A DNA stretch of 64,000 nucleotides from Urechidicola vernalis (GTDB lineage: Bacteria > Bacteroidota > Bacteroidia > Flavobacteriales > Flavobacteriaceae), in contig NZ_JAVRHV010000008.1 of NCBI RefSeq assembly GCF_031846385.1, forward strand, positions 1-64,000. Reading direction: 5' to 3'. The stretch's first letter is position 1. Every line of letters starts with the position of its first letter. Below are positions 15,393-24,369 of the stretch, piece by piece. Made by a program: the position numbers and the translations under genes. Under the pieces are notes generated by a model. That model had not been told where the DNA came from, searched no databases, and worked only from the letters and a program-made list of their open reading frames with translations.

Positions 15393-16424
15393 TTATTCTA
15401 ATAACTGAGGGTTTTCAATTTCTAATTTAGAATATAATTCCTTAACTTCTTGAGAGTTTTCTTTGTTCAAAATTAGATTTGCATCAGGAGTACTTACAAA
15501 AATCGTATTTTTCATTCCAAGAAAATACATAGGCTTCTCTGATCCTAAAACCATATTTCCATTTTCATCAACGGGATGCCCTGTACTTTTTAAATAGTCA
15601 TAGACTGCTTCAAAAGAACCTAAATCGGACCATTCAAATTCAGTTGGTACGACTTTTATTTTTTCAGATCGCTCCATTACGGCATAATCTACGCTTATAG
15701 AAGGAATCTCCATTGAAAGATCGAAATCTAATATTCGTTTATTGTCAGTCGACGAATTTTGACTTTCCATAAAAGCCTTTTTGGATGAATGATATATTTC
15801 TGGAGACAAATTTTTTAATTCATCTAAAAATACATTTGCTTTAAAACAAAACATTCCACTATTCCACAAAAATTTTTCACTTTTAATAAATTCTTTGGCA
15901 GTCTCAATATTGGGTTTTTCACGAAACGAAATAACATCTGTACCATTAAATTCAATATAACCATATCCCGTTTCAGGCTTTGTAGGTCGAATTCCAAATG
16001 TGACAATATTCCCTTCTTCTGCCAATTTAATGGCTTGAGTTAAAGCCTCATTATATGCTTTTTTACCTTTAATAATATGGTCAGAAGGAGTCACTAAAAG
16101 GATAGAATTGGCAGAGGCTTCAAATGCAGCAAAGGCAATCGCGGCGGCAGTATTTCTTGGAGTCGCTTCGGTAATATCCGTATAATGCTCATTACATAAT
16201 ATCTTTTCACTTAAATGACGGTTGTCAATATTTCCAACAACATAAATAGAGTCCGAAATGAATGTATTTCGTTCAATGGTCATTTGGAACAGCGATTTAT
16301 TATCAAAGATGTCTAAATATTGTTTTGGCGTGCTTTTTCTTGATATCGGCCACAACCTGCTTCCAACCCCACCTGTTAACATGACTTGAATGATCTGTTT
16401 CGGGTTTTTTAAATTAAAACTCAT
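15393..16424 (-). CDS. manC: Mannose-1-phosphate guanylyltransferase
   Basis: Makes GDP-mannose from GTP and mannose-1-phosphate (343 residues). It shows the nucleotidyltransferase signature GGVGSRLWPISRKSTPKQYL, the TPSDHII metal-binding block, and FREKPN/FLWNSGMF typical of the family. The protein ends after the transferase domain, so the C-terminal cupin (isomerase) domain of bifunctional forms is absent. GDP-mannose feeds gmd/rmd at 35.5-37.4 kb. It is transcribed opposite to the rest of the locus. Confidence 0.93.
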   Translation of the reverse strand: MSFNLKNPKQIIQVMLTGGVGSRLWPISRKSTPKQYLDIFDNKSLFQMTIERNTFISDSIYVVGNIDNRHLSEKILCNEHYTDITEATPRNTAAAIAFAAFEASANSILLVTPSDHIIKGKKAYNEALTQAIKLAEEGNIVTFGIRPTKPETGYGYIEFNGTDVISFREKPNIETAKEFIKSEKFLWNSGMFCFKANVFLDELKNLSPEIYHSSKKAFMESQNSSTDNKRILDFDLSMEIPSISVDYAVMERSEKIKVVPTEFEWSDLGSFEAVYDYLKSTGHPVDENGNMVLGSEKPMYFLGMKNTIFVSTPDANLILNKENSQEVKELYSKLEIENPQLLE

Positions 16425-16566
16425 AATTAAAAATAAGACTTCTTTTAAAGAATAAAAAAGTTGATTTTGAGATTGCGAAAATAAAGAATTCCTTTTAATT
16501 ATATTTTATAACTCAAGAAGGAAATATAAAATAATATAATTAGTAGTACGGAGTCATTTAAAATTT

Positions 16567-16574
16567 TATTTTTG
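16567..16574 (+). promoter_or_regulatory. -7 promoter element of the nonulosonate gene cluster
   Basis: TATTTTTG matches TAnnTTTG and ends 12 bases before the first possible start of the dehydratase. This is the only clear promoter before the run of same-strand genes beginning at 16587. Confidence 0.55.
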
Positions 16575-16586
16575 CGATTAAAATAG

Positions 16587-17780
16587 TTGTTAGTGGATTT
16601 ATTAAAGTTAATCGGCAGGAGTAAGGAGTTATTTTCACCTGATATCTCTTTTTATAATAATGAACTTAAAAAAAAGGTCTCAAAATCAAGATTTTTAGTA
16701 ATTGGAGGGGCAGGGTCTATTGGGCAAGCGGTAGTCAAGGAGATTTTTAAAAGAAACCCATTGAAATTGCATGTGGTTGATATAAGTGAGAATAATTTAG
16801 TCGAAGTTGTTCGAGATATAAGAAGTTCATTTGGTTACATTGAGGGAGATTTTAGAACCTTTGCCTTAGATATAGGTTCCATTGAATATGATGCATTTAT
16901 TGAGTCTGATGGAAGGTACGATTATGTTTTAAATCTATCTGCGTTAAAACATGTAAGAAGTGAAAAAGACCCATTTACTTTAATGAGAATGATTGATATA
17001 AATATTTTTAACACTGAAAAAACATTACAGCAATCAATTGATAACGGAGTTAAGAAGTATTTTTGTGTTTCTACAGATAAAGCAGCAAACCCAGTAAACA
17101 TGATGGGGGCATCTAAAAGAATTATGGAAATGTTCTTGATGAGAAGAAGTAAAGAGATATCAATTTCAACAGCACGTTTTGCTAATGTTGCTTTCTCCGA
17201 TGGATCTCTTCTACATGGTTTTGAACAGCGCATAAAGAAGAGGCAACCTATTGTTGCACCTAATGATATTAAACGTTATTTTGTAATACCAAAAGAATCT
17301 GGAGAGCTGTGTTTGATGTCTTGTATTTTTGGTGAAAACAGAGATATATTTTTTCCTAAACTAAGTGAAAATTTACATTTGATCTCTTTTGCAGATATTG
17401 CTGTTAAATATTTGAAAGGGTTAAATTATGAACCTCATTTGTGTTCAGACGAAGATGAAGCTAGAAAATTAGTAGAAACTCTTCCTGATGAAGGAAAATG
17501 GCCATGTCTATTTACTGCAAGCGACACTACAGGAGAAAAAGATTTTGAAGAGTTTTTTACAGTGAATGAGTCGTTGGATATGGAACGTTTTGAAAATTTA
17601 GGCATTATAAAGAATGATGCCATTTACGAAGATGATAAGTTAAACTTATTTGTAGAAACTATTCAGAGTATGAAGCGGAAAAAGTATTGGAAAAAAGATG
17701 AAATAGTTAAATTATTCTTTAAAATGATTCCCGATTTTGGACACAAAGAAACAGGTAAATATTTAGATAGTAAGATGTAA
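16587..17780 (+). CDS. legB: LegB-type UDP/GDP-GlcNAc 4,6-dehydratase
   Basis: FlaA1/PglF-like SDR dehydratase (397 residues). It has GGAGSIGQAV (about 39-48), LSALKHVRSEKDPF, and the active-site pair STDKAANP and MMGASKR, where Met replaces the usual SDR Tyr as in this subfamily. In legionaminic acid synthesis it makes the 4-keto-6-deoxy intermediate. No ATG is available near the N-terminus: the start is TTG 16587 or GTG 16593, and the latter gives VDLLKLIGRSKELF. It is followed 5 bases later by the matching aminotransferase. Confidence 0.88.
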   Translation: MLVDLLKLIGRSKELFSPDISFYNNELKKKVSKSRFLVIGGAGSIGQAVVKEIFKRNPLKLHVVDISENNLVEVVRDIRSSFGYIEGDFRTFALDIGSIEYDAFIESDGRYDYVLNLSALKHVRSEKDPFTLMRMIDINIFNTEKTLQQSIDNGVKKYFCVSTDKAANPVNMMGASKRIMEMFLMRRSKEISISTARFANVAFSDGSLLHGFEQRIKKRQPIVAPNDIKRYFVIPKESGELCLMSCIFGENRDIFFPKLSENLHLISFADIAVKYLKGLNYEPHLCSDEDEARKLVETLPDEGKWPCLFTASDTTGEKDFEEFFTVNESLDMERFENLGIIKNDAIYEDDKLNLFVETIQSMKRKKYWKKDEIVKLFFKMIPDFGHKETGKYLDSKM

Positions 17781-17785
17781 TCTTT

Positions 17786-18925
17786 ATGCATAGAGAAACG
17801 ATAGACTTTATAAAAAAGTTATATAACACAAATGAATTTATTCCGTTACATGAGCCACGTTTTTTGGGTAATGAGAAAAAGTATTTAAATGAGTGTATTG
17901 ACTCTACATTTGTTTCGAGTGTTGGAAAATTTGTTGATAGATTCGAGAGTGAAGTGGCAGCATATACAGGAGCAAAATTTGCCATTGCAACGGTAAACGG
18001 AACAGCCGCGTTACATATTTCTTTATTGATGGCTGGTGTTGAGAGCGGTGATGAGGTAATTACTCAGCCTCTCACATTTGTTGCGACTTGTAATGCTTTA
18101 AGTTATATAGGAGCAAAACCAGTATTTGTTGATGTAGATAAAAATACTTTGGGTTTGTCACCTGAAAAATTAGAACATTTTTTAGTTAATAATACAGAAG
18201 TAAAAAACGGTCATTGTATTAATAAAATTACAAAGAGGAAAATTAAAGCAGTCGTACCCATGCATACATTCGGATTACCGATAAAAATGGATGAATTGAT
18301 TGATGTGTGTGAAAGATTCCACTTGATAATAGTAGAAGATGCAGCCGAATCACTCGGGAGCTATTATAAGGGGAAACATACAGGTACATTTGGACTATTA
18401 GGAACTTTGAGTTTTAATGGAAATAAAACCATAACAACTGGTGGAGGTGGAATGGTTTTAACAAATGATGAAAATTTAGCAAAAAGAGCAAAACATATAA
18501 CGACTACCGCTAAGATGCCTCACCGTTGGGATTTTGAACATGATATGGTGGCCTATAATTATAGGCTACCAAATTTAAACGCTGCATTGGGTTGTGCTCA
18601 AATGGAAAGTCTTCCTAATTATATCAAGAGTAAAAGAAAATTAGCGTTAGAATATAAAACCTTTTTTCAGAATAAATTACAAGAGTTTATTACTGAACCT
18701 AGTGATGCTAAATCAAATTACTGGCTAAACGGATTAATTTTTCCTGATTTAATGGAAAGAAATAAATTTCTAGAGGAAACGAACGACAATGGAGTTATGA
18801 CAAGGCCAATTTGGAAGCTAATGAGTAACTTATCAGTTTATAGTCTGGCCCAGACAGGAAATTTGGAAAATGCAAAATGGCTTGAAGAAAGAGTAGTTAA
18901 TATACCAAGTAGTGTTAGAGTCTAA
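17786..18925 (+). CDS. legC: LegC-type sugar aminotransferase
   Basis: PLP-dependent DegT/DnrJ/EryC1 family enzyme (379 residues) adding an amino group at C4 of the keto sugar. The PLP-lysine is in SFNGNKTITTGGGG (K214), and the pyridine-nitrogen partner Asp185 is in VEDAAESLG. Other family blocks are NGTAALHISLLMAGV and YNYRLPNLNAALG. The order dehydratase-aminotransferase-acyltransferase is that of legionaminic/bacillosamine pathways. It overlaps the next gene by 14 bases. Confidence 0.9.
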   Translation: MHRETIDFIKKLYNTNEFIPLHEPRFLGNEKKYLNECIDSTFVSSVGKFVDRFESEVAAYTGAKFAIATVNGTAALHISLLMAGVESGDEVITQPLTFVATCNALSYIGAKPVFVDVDKNTLGLSPEKLEHFLVNNTEVKNGHCINKITKRKIKAVVPMHTFGLPIKMDELIDVCERFHLIIVEDAAESLGSYYKGKHTGTFGLLGTLSFNGNKTITTGGGGMVLTNDENLAKRAKHITTTAKMPHRWDFEHDMVAYNYRLPNLNAALGCAQMESLPNYIKSKRKLALEYKTFFQNKLQEFITEPSDAKSNYWLNGLIFPDLMERNKFLEETNDNGVMTRPIWKLMSNLSVYSLAQTGNLENAKWLEERVVNIPSSVRV

Positions 18926-19541
18926 TTCAATTTATATATTAGGTTATTCAGGGCATGCATATGTGGCTATTGATATTGCCTTAGCTAACAATTTGAATGT
19001 TAAAGGGTATTTTGATTTTAAAATGGTAGATAATAACCCATATAAAATTGATTTTTTAGGATCGGAATATAGTGTTGATATAAGGTCTATTGTAAAATCC
19101 GATGTAGTGTTCCCTGGAATAGGAGACAATAATTTAAGGAAAAAAGCTGTTAATTTTATAGAATCAAATAATTTGAATCAAACAACATTAATAGATTTAT
19201 CTGCATCTGTTTCATTACTGTCATCTGTTAACAAATCAACATTGATTTGCCCTAATACGGTAGTAAATAGTATGACAGTAATCGATAAAGGATGTATAAT
19301 AAATTCTGGAGCTATTATTGAGCATGAATGCAAAATTGGAGAATTTTCCCATATAGCCCCTGGAGCAGTTTTAGCAGGGAATGTTAGAATAGGGATAAAT
19401 ACGCTTATTGGTGCAAATGCTGTTGTTAGAGAAGGAATTAAAGTAGGAAATAATGCAACAGTTGGAGCAGGAGCAGTTGTAATTAATGACATTTCTGATG
19501 GTGAAATGTGGGTAGGAAATCCGGCTAGAAGAATACGATAA
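18912..19541 (+). CDS. NeuD/PglD-type sugar acyltransferase (LegH role likely)
   Basis: 209 residues. The N-terminal part is Rossmann-like (IYILGYSGHAYVAIDIA), and the C-terminal part is a left-handed beta-helix of hexapeptide repeats ending VWVGNPAR-type (MWVGNPARRIR). This architecture is shared by PglD and NeuD, which use acetyl-CoA to N- or O-acetylate amino sugars. By position, just after LegC, it would acetylate the new 4-amino group. The catalytic His of the PglD family is probably in IIEHECKIG. It starts with GTG inside legC, so translational coupling is likely. Confidence 0.82.
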   Translation: MLESNSIYILGYSGHAYVAIDIALANNLNVKGYFDFKMVDNNPYKIDFLGSEYSVDIRSIVKSDVVFPGIGDNNLRKKAVNFIESNNLNQTTLIDLSASVSLLSSVNKSTLICPNTVVNSMTVIDKGCIINSGAIIEHECKIGEFSHIAPGAVLAGNVRIGINTLIGANAVVREGIKVGNNATVGAGAVVINDISDGEMWVGNPARRIR

Positions 19542-19542
19542 G

Positions 19543-20547
19543 ATGAAAAATAGAGTTTTAATTATTGCAGAAGCAGGAGTAAACCATAATGGTGATATTA
19601 ACTTGGCAAAAAAGTTGATTGATGCCGCTTCTGAGGCAGGTGTTGATTACGTGAAGTTTCAAACTTTTAATTCTAAAAAATTGGTGAGTAAAAATGCCCA
19701 AAAGGCTACTTATCAAAAAGAAAACACTAATAATAAAACAGAGTCTCAACTTGAAATGCTTCAAAAACTAGAGCTTAGTAAAGAGGCTCATTTTGAACTA
19801 ATAAAATATTGTAAATCTAAAAAAGTTAAATTCTTATCTACTGGTTTTGATTTAGAAAGTATCGAATTTCTGAATGATTTGAATATAGACTTGTTTAAAA
19901 TACCTTCTGGTGAAATAACAAATTTACCATATTTAAGAAAAATCGGAGGGCTTGGGAAACCTGTAATAATCTCTACTGGAATGGCAGATATGAGCGAAAT
20001 TGAAGATGCAATTAATGTTGTGATTGAGGCTGGAACAAATAAAAAAGATATCAGCATATTGCATTGTAATACAGAGTACCCGACGCCAATGGAGGATGTA
20101 AATTTGAAGGCAATGCTTTCAATTAAGAAAGAGTTTAATGTTAACGTGGGGTATTCAGATCATACATTGGGAATTGAAATTCCTATTGCAGCAGCAGCAA
20201 TGGGAGCCAAAGTTATAGAAAAACATTTTACACTAGATAATAATATGGAAGGACCTGACCATAAAGCATCTTTGGAGCCAAGAGATTTGGAGAGTATGGT
20301 ACATGGTATTCGAAATATTGAAGAGGCTTTAGGTAATGGGATTAAGGAGCCGAGTAAAAGTGAAATCAAGAATAAAATAGTTGTTAGAAAAAGCATAGTT
20401 GCAAGCACTAGAATAAATAAAGGAGAAATTTTAACAGAGAGTAATATTGCCGTAAAACGCCCGGGAAATGGAATTTCTCCAATGTTGTGGGATTCAATTA
20501 TTGGAACAAAAGCAACAATGGAATATAAGGAAGATGAATTAATATGA
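19543..20547 (+). CDS. neuB: N-acetylneuraminate/legionaminate synthase
   Basis: Condenses a 6-carbon amino sugar with phosphoenolpyruvate to give a 9-carbon nonulosonic acid (334 residues). The TIM-barrel NeuB domain shows AEAGVNHNGDINLAKKLI, FKIPSGEITNLPYL and LHCNTEYPTP. A C-terminal SAF antifreeze-like domain (about 277-334) follows, with RKSIVAS...KGEILTESNI. The neighbouring LegB/LegC genes make legionaminic acid the likelier product over sialic acid. It overlaps neuC by 4 bases. Confidence 0.92.
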   Translation: MKNRVLIIAEAGVNHNGDINLAKKLIDAASEAGVDYVKFQTFNSKKLVSKNAQKATYQKENTNNKTESQLEMLQKLELSKEAHFELIKYCKSKKVKFLSTGFDLESIEFLNDLNIDLFKIPSGEITNLPYLRKIGGLGKPVIISTGMADMSEIEDAINVVIEAGTNKKDISILHCNTEYPTPMEDVNLKAMLSIKKEFNVNVGYSDHTLGIEIPIAAAAMGAKVIEKHFTLDNNMEGPDHKASLEPRDLESMVHGIRNIEEALGNGIKEPSKSEIKNKIVVRKSIVASTRINKGEILTESNIAVKRPGNGISPMLWDSIIGTKATMEYKEDELI

Positions 20548-21713
20548 AGAGAAAAATTTGTGTTATAACTGGGACTAGAGCCGAATTTGGCTTAATGTTT
20601 TGGCTATTAAAATTCTTAAAAGAAGATAAAAATATTGAGTTGCAATTAATTGCAACTGGAATGCATTTATCTCCAGAGTTTGGCTTAACTTATAAGACGA
20701 TTGAGGAATCAGGCTTTGATATAAATAAAAAAATAGAAGTATTACTTTCTTCTGACACTGGTGTTGGAATTTCGAAATCCATGGGGTTGGTTCAAATTAG
20801 TTTTTCCGAGGCATACCAAGAATTGAACCCAGACATTATTGTTGTATTAGGTGATCGATTTGAAATTTTCTCTGCAGTATCTGCAGCGATGATATGTAAT
20901 ATCCCTATTGCTCATTTACATGGAGGAGAAGCTACGGAAGGATTAATTGATGAGTCAATTAGGCATTCAATTACTAAAATGTCTCAGATTCATTTTACTG
21001 CTACGGAAATATATAGAAGAAGGGTTATACAATTGGGAGAAAACCCAGAAAGGGTATTTAATGTTGGTACTCCAGGATTAGATAATATCCATTATTTAAA
21101 ACTATTAACGTTTGATGAATTTGAAAAATCCATTGATTTTAAGTTAAAGAAGAAAACGATTTTAATAACCTTTCATCCCGTAACACTTGAAAATAATACA
21201 GCCGAAAGGCAGTTTTTAAACTTGTTAAAAGCATTAGATAGGCTAGAAAACACAAGTTTTATTTTTACAAAACCAAATGCCGATACCAATGGTCGAATTA
21301 TTATAGAACTTATTGACCAATATGTCACTAAAAATCCATTAAAGGCTTGTGCTTTTGTATCTTTAGGACAGTTAAGATATTTATCGGCTTTAAAGCATGT
21401 TGATGTTGTTTTAGGAAATTCTTCAAGTGGTTTAACAGAGGCTCCAAGTTTTGGCATCCCAACTATTAACATTGGAGATAGACAAAATGGAAGAATTAAA
21501 GCTGAAAGTGTTATTGATTGTAACCCTGATGTCTTAGGAATAGCAGAAGCTTTGGAAAAAGCTTTTTCTCACGAGTTCTTAATAAATATAAAAGACGTAG
21601 TTAATCCATATGGTGATTCAGGAGCCTCTGAGAAAATTGTGGAAAAACTAAAGGAAGTAGACTTGGAGAATATTCTTAAGAAATCGTTTTATGATTTAGA
21701 TTTTAACATGTAA
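20544..21713 (+). CDS. neuC: UDP-sugar hydrolysing 2-epimerase (NeuC/LegG)
   Basis: 389 residues. Releases the nucleotide and inverts C2 of the diacetyl-bacillosamine nucleotide to give the mannose-configured substrate of NeuB. Recognisable blocks are TGTRAEFGLM, LHGGEATEGLIDESIRHSITKMS, and GNSSSGLTEAPSFGIPTINIGDRQ, all characteristic of the hydrolysing epimerases. Gene order neuB-neuC with a 4-base overlap supports pathway coupling. Confidence 0.92.
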   Translation: MKRKICVITGTRAEFGLMFWLLKFLKEDKNIELQLIATGMHLSPEFGLTYKTIEESGFDINKKIEVLLSSDTGVGISKSMGLVQISFSEAYQELNPDIIVVLGDRFEIFSAVSAAMICNIPIAHLHGGEATEGLIDESIRHSITKMSQIHFTATEIYRRRVIQLGENPERVFNVGTPGLDNIHYLKLLTFDEFEKSIDFKLKKKTILITFHPVTLENNTAERQFLNLLKALDRLENTSFIFTKPNADTNGRIIIELIDQYVTKNPLKACAFVSLGQLRYLSALKHVDVVLGNSSSGLTEAPSFGIPTINIGDRQNGRIKAESVIDCNPDVLGIAEALEKAFSHEFLINIKDVVNPYGDSGASEKIVEKLKEVDLENILKKSFYDLDFNM

Positions 21714-21718
21714 GACTA

Positions 21719-22600
21719 ATGAGAATATTTTTTATTGGTACCGTAGAGTTTTCGAAGAGATCCCTTGAAAAATTAATTGACATTAACGCAAATGTAGTTG
21801 GTGTTGCTACAAAAACGAAATCAAGTTTTAATGCAGATTTTGCAGATATTGTAAAAGTATGCAAAGAAAACGATTTAAATTATAAATCAATTGCGAATAT
21901 TAACTCTGCGGAATGCATCAATTGGATAAGAAGTTTAAAACCCGATGTAATATTTTGTTTTGGTTGGTCAAACTTACTCAAAAAAGAAATATTAAATTTA
22001 GCCCCTTTAGGAGTGGTTGGGTATCATCCTACAGAGTTGCCAAAAAATAGAGGAAGACATCCAATAATTTGGGCGTTGGTTTTAGGCTTGAAAAACACTG
22101 CCTCTACGTTCTTCTTTATGAAAGAAGGAGCCGATGATGGTGATATTTTATCTCAGAAGAAAGTGTCAATATCTTGGGATGATGATGCTCAAAAATTATA
22201 TGATAAATTATCGACTGTGGCTTTGACCCAAATAGAAACATTCCACGAAGAGTTAAAGTCAAAGACTTATACTAGAACTCCTCAAGACCATTCCATTGCC
22301 AATTTGTGGAGGAAAAGGGGAAAGAATGATGGTAGAATAGATTTCAGAATGTCTAGCGAAGCAATCTATAATTTGATAAGAGGTCTTGCCAAACCCTATA
22401 TTGGCGCGCATATAGAAAAAGAAGGCAAGGATATAATGGTATGGAAGTCTAAGGTCGGTAATAATTACAATAGAAACATTGAGCCAGGCAAGGTAATACA
22501 GATAGTTGATAGCCATATTGAAGTTAAAACTGGGAATGCAAGTATATGGTTAATTAACCATGAGTTTAGTAATTTACCTAAACCAAATGAATATTTATAA
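21719..22600 (+). CDS. Sugar N-formyltransferase-like protein
   Basis: 293 residues. The N-terminal formyltransferase fold has CFGWSNLLKKEIL, GYHPTELPKNRGRHP and EGADDGDIL. These are the equivalents of the catalytic N-x-H and Asp segments of N10-formyl-tetrahydrofolate-dependent enzymes such as methionyl-tRNA and ArnA formyltransferases. The usual Asn is Gly here (G101-Y-H103), while His103 and Asp139 remain. A C-terminal FMT-like domain follows (about 205-290). Its place among nonulosonate genes and directly before a PIG-L deacetylase suggests it formylates an amino group of the sugar. The substrate is inferred. Confidence 0.75.
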   Translation: MRIFFIGTVEFSKRSLEKLIDINANVVGVATKTKSSFNADFADIVKVCKENDLNYKSIANINSAECINWIRSLKPDVIFCFGWSNLLKKEILNLAPLGVVGYHPTELPKNRGRHPIIWALVLGLKNTASTFFFMKEGADDGDILSQKKVSISWDDDAQKLYDKLSTVALTQIETFHEELKSKTYTRTPQDHSIANLWRKRGKNDGRIDFRMSSEAIYNLIRGLAKPYIGAHIEKEGKDIMVWKSKVGNNYNRNIEPGKVIQIVDSHIEVKTGNASIWLINHEFSNLPKPNEYL

Positions 22601-22603
22601 TCT

Positions 22604-23278
22604 ATGAAAAAAAAAGTAATTGTTATTTCAGCACATCCAGATGATGAAATGTTAGGTTGTGGAGGGACACTATTAAAACACGTTGCAAATGGGGATCAAG
22701 TAGATTGGTTAATTACTACAAGTATTTTTACAAGTCAGGGATTTTCGAAAGAAAGAGTTTTATTTCGAGAAGAGGAGGTAAAACAAGTTAAAAATAAACT
22801 AGGATTTAACAAAGTATATAAACTTGGATACCCTACTATGTGTTTAACCGATGACTCTTTATTAAAGATGATTCCAGAAATAAGCAAAATTTTTAATGAG
22901 TCAAAACCAGAGATTATTTATGTATTAAACAGGTCTGATGCACATTCTGATCATAATATTACATTTCGGGCGGTAATGGCTTGTACAAAATCATTCAGGT
23001 ATCCTTTTATAAAAAGGGTGTTAATGTATGAATGCATTTCAGAAACGGAATTTGGCCCTACGCTTCCTGAGAACGTATTTATACCTACTTATTACGTAGA
23101 TATAAGTCTTTATCGTGATAGAAAAAATGAAATTATGTCCATATATGAATCAGAAATTGGAGACCATCCGTTTCCAAGAAGTTATAGAAATATGGACGCT
23201 TTATCAACATTTAGGGGCGCTACCATTGGAGTTGAATATGCAGAGGCATTTCAAGTATTAAGATGGATTGATAAATAA
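22604..23278 (+). CDS. PIG-L family N-deacetylase
   Basis: LmbE/PIG-L zinc-dependent deacetylase (224 residues). The zinc motif AHPDDE is at residues 10-15, and the second histidine motif is SDAHSDHNIT (H114/H117). The family removes N-acetyl groups from GlcNAc-type sugars. It follows the formyltransferase gene by only 3 bases, suggesting that an acetyl group is removed and replaced by formyl on the nonulosonate or its precursor. No signal peptide, so it is cytoplasmic. Confidence 0.85.
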   Translation: MKKKVIVISAHPDDEMLGCGGTLLKHVANGDQVDWLITTSIFTSQGFSKERVLFREEEVKQVKNKLGFNKVYKLGYPTMCLTDDSLLKMIPEISKIFNESKPEIIYVLNRSDAHSDHNITFRAVMACTKSFRYPFIKRVLMYECISETEFGPTLPENVFIPTYYVDISLYRDRKNEIMSIYESEIGDHPFPRSYRNMDALSTFRGATIGVEYAEAFQVLRWIDK

Positions 23279-23306
23279 AAACTTAACTAAAATTAACGTT
23301 AAGTTT
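23279..23306. repeat. Inverted repeat between the deacetylase and CBS-nucleotidyltransferase genes
   Basis: AAACTTAAC (23279-23287) and GTTAAGTTT (23298-23306) are perfect complements across a 10-base loop. No T-run follows. It may be an mRNA processing or stability element, or an operator for an internal promoter. Confidence 0.45.
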
Positions 23307-23320
23307 AAAAGTTTTAAATT

Positions 23321-24367
23321 ATGACAGATTATAGAGATCATTTGCTTTCATCTGAAAGCACAATAAAGGAGGCATTAGTTAAATTAGATCATTTAGCCAA
23401 GGATGCAATATTATTTATAGTTTATGCGGACAACACCTTATTGGGCTCATTAACAGACGGGGATGTAAGACGGGCATTAATAAAAGGAACGAGTATTAGT
23501 GAAAATGTTGAGGGTGTTATACAGTCCAATCCAAGATTTATAAGGAAAGGCGAATCCAATATTCAAAAAATTATTGAATATCGAGAGGGTAATTACAGAA
23601 TAATACCCGTACTTGATAAATTCAATAGAGTTGTGAACGTTATTAATTTTAGATTTTTAAAGTCATACTTACCTATAGATGCAGTTGTAATGGCAGGAGG
23701 TAGAGGAGAGCGTTTAAAACCACTAACAAATGACACACCAAAACCCCTTCTTAAGGTTGGAGAGAAACCAATTATTGAGCATAATATTGATAGGTTAAGA
23801 TCTTTTGGGATAGATGACTTTTGGTTGTCTGTTAGATATTTAGGAGAACAATTAGAAGATTATTTCAAGGATGGTTCACATAAACATATATGTACGGAAT
23901 ATGTTTGGGAAACAGAGCCTTTAGGTACGATTGGAGCAGTTTCTAAAGTGAAAAATTTTAAGCATGATTATATATTGGTAACGAATTCAGATATATTGAC
24001 TAATTTAAATTATGAAGAATTTTTTCTAAATTTCTTAGAATCTGGAGCAGATTTATCTGTTGTAACTATTCCATATGATGTGCCTATTCCATATGCTGTA
24101 ATGGAGACTGAGGATAATAAAGTAATAAGTTTTAAAGAAAAGCCAACTTATACGTACTATTCTAATGGGGGAATTTATTTGATGAAAAAAGAAGTGCTAA
24201 AATTAATCCCAAAGGATAAATTTTACAATGCTACTGACCTCATGGAGGCCTTGATAGAAAAGAATTTTTTAGTGCATTCGTATCCCTTAAGAGGTTATTG
24301 GTTGGATATTGGAAAGCACGATGATTTTGCTAAAGCTCAAAAAGATATTAATAAGGTAAATTTTTAA
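23321..24367 (+). CDS. CBS-domain sugar-1-phosphate nucleotidyltransferase (PtmE-like)
   Basis: 348 residues. Two CBS repeats (about 1-115) are fused to a nucleotidyltransferase (about 120-348) with VVMAGGRGERLKPLTNDTPKPLL and EKPTYTYYSNGGIYLM. This architecture is that of PtmE, which in Campylobacter jejuni makes the GDP-activated glucosamine used for legionaminic acid. That would mean the LegB-C-G steps here act on GDP- rather than UDP-sugars. The CBS pair may sense a nucleotide. It is followed by the CMP-nonulosonate synthetase gene 2 bases later. Confidence 0.85.
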   Translation: MTDYRDHLLSSESTIKEALVKLDHLAKDAILFIVYADNTLLGSLTDGDVRRALIKGTSISENVEGVIQSNPRFIRKGESNIQKIIEYREGNYRIIPVLDKFNRVVNVINFRFLKSYLPIDAVVMAGGRGERLKPLTNDTPKPLLKVGEKPIIEHNIDRLRSFGIDDFWLSVRYLGEQLEDYFKDGSHKHICTEYVWETEPLGTIGAVSKVKNFKHDYILVTNSDILTNLNYEEFFLNFLESGADLSVVTIPYDVPIPYAVMETEDNKVISFKEKPTYTYYSNGGIYLMKKEVLKLIPKDKFYNATDLMEALIEKNFLVHSYPLRGYWLDIGKHDDFAKAQKDINKVNF

Positions 24368-24369
24368 TT

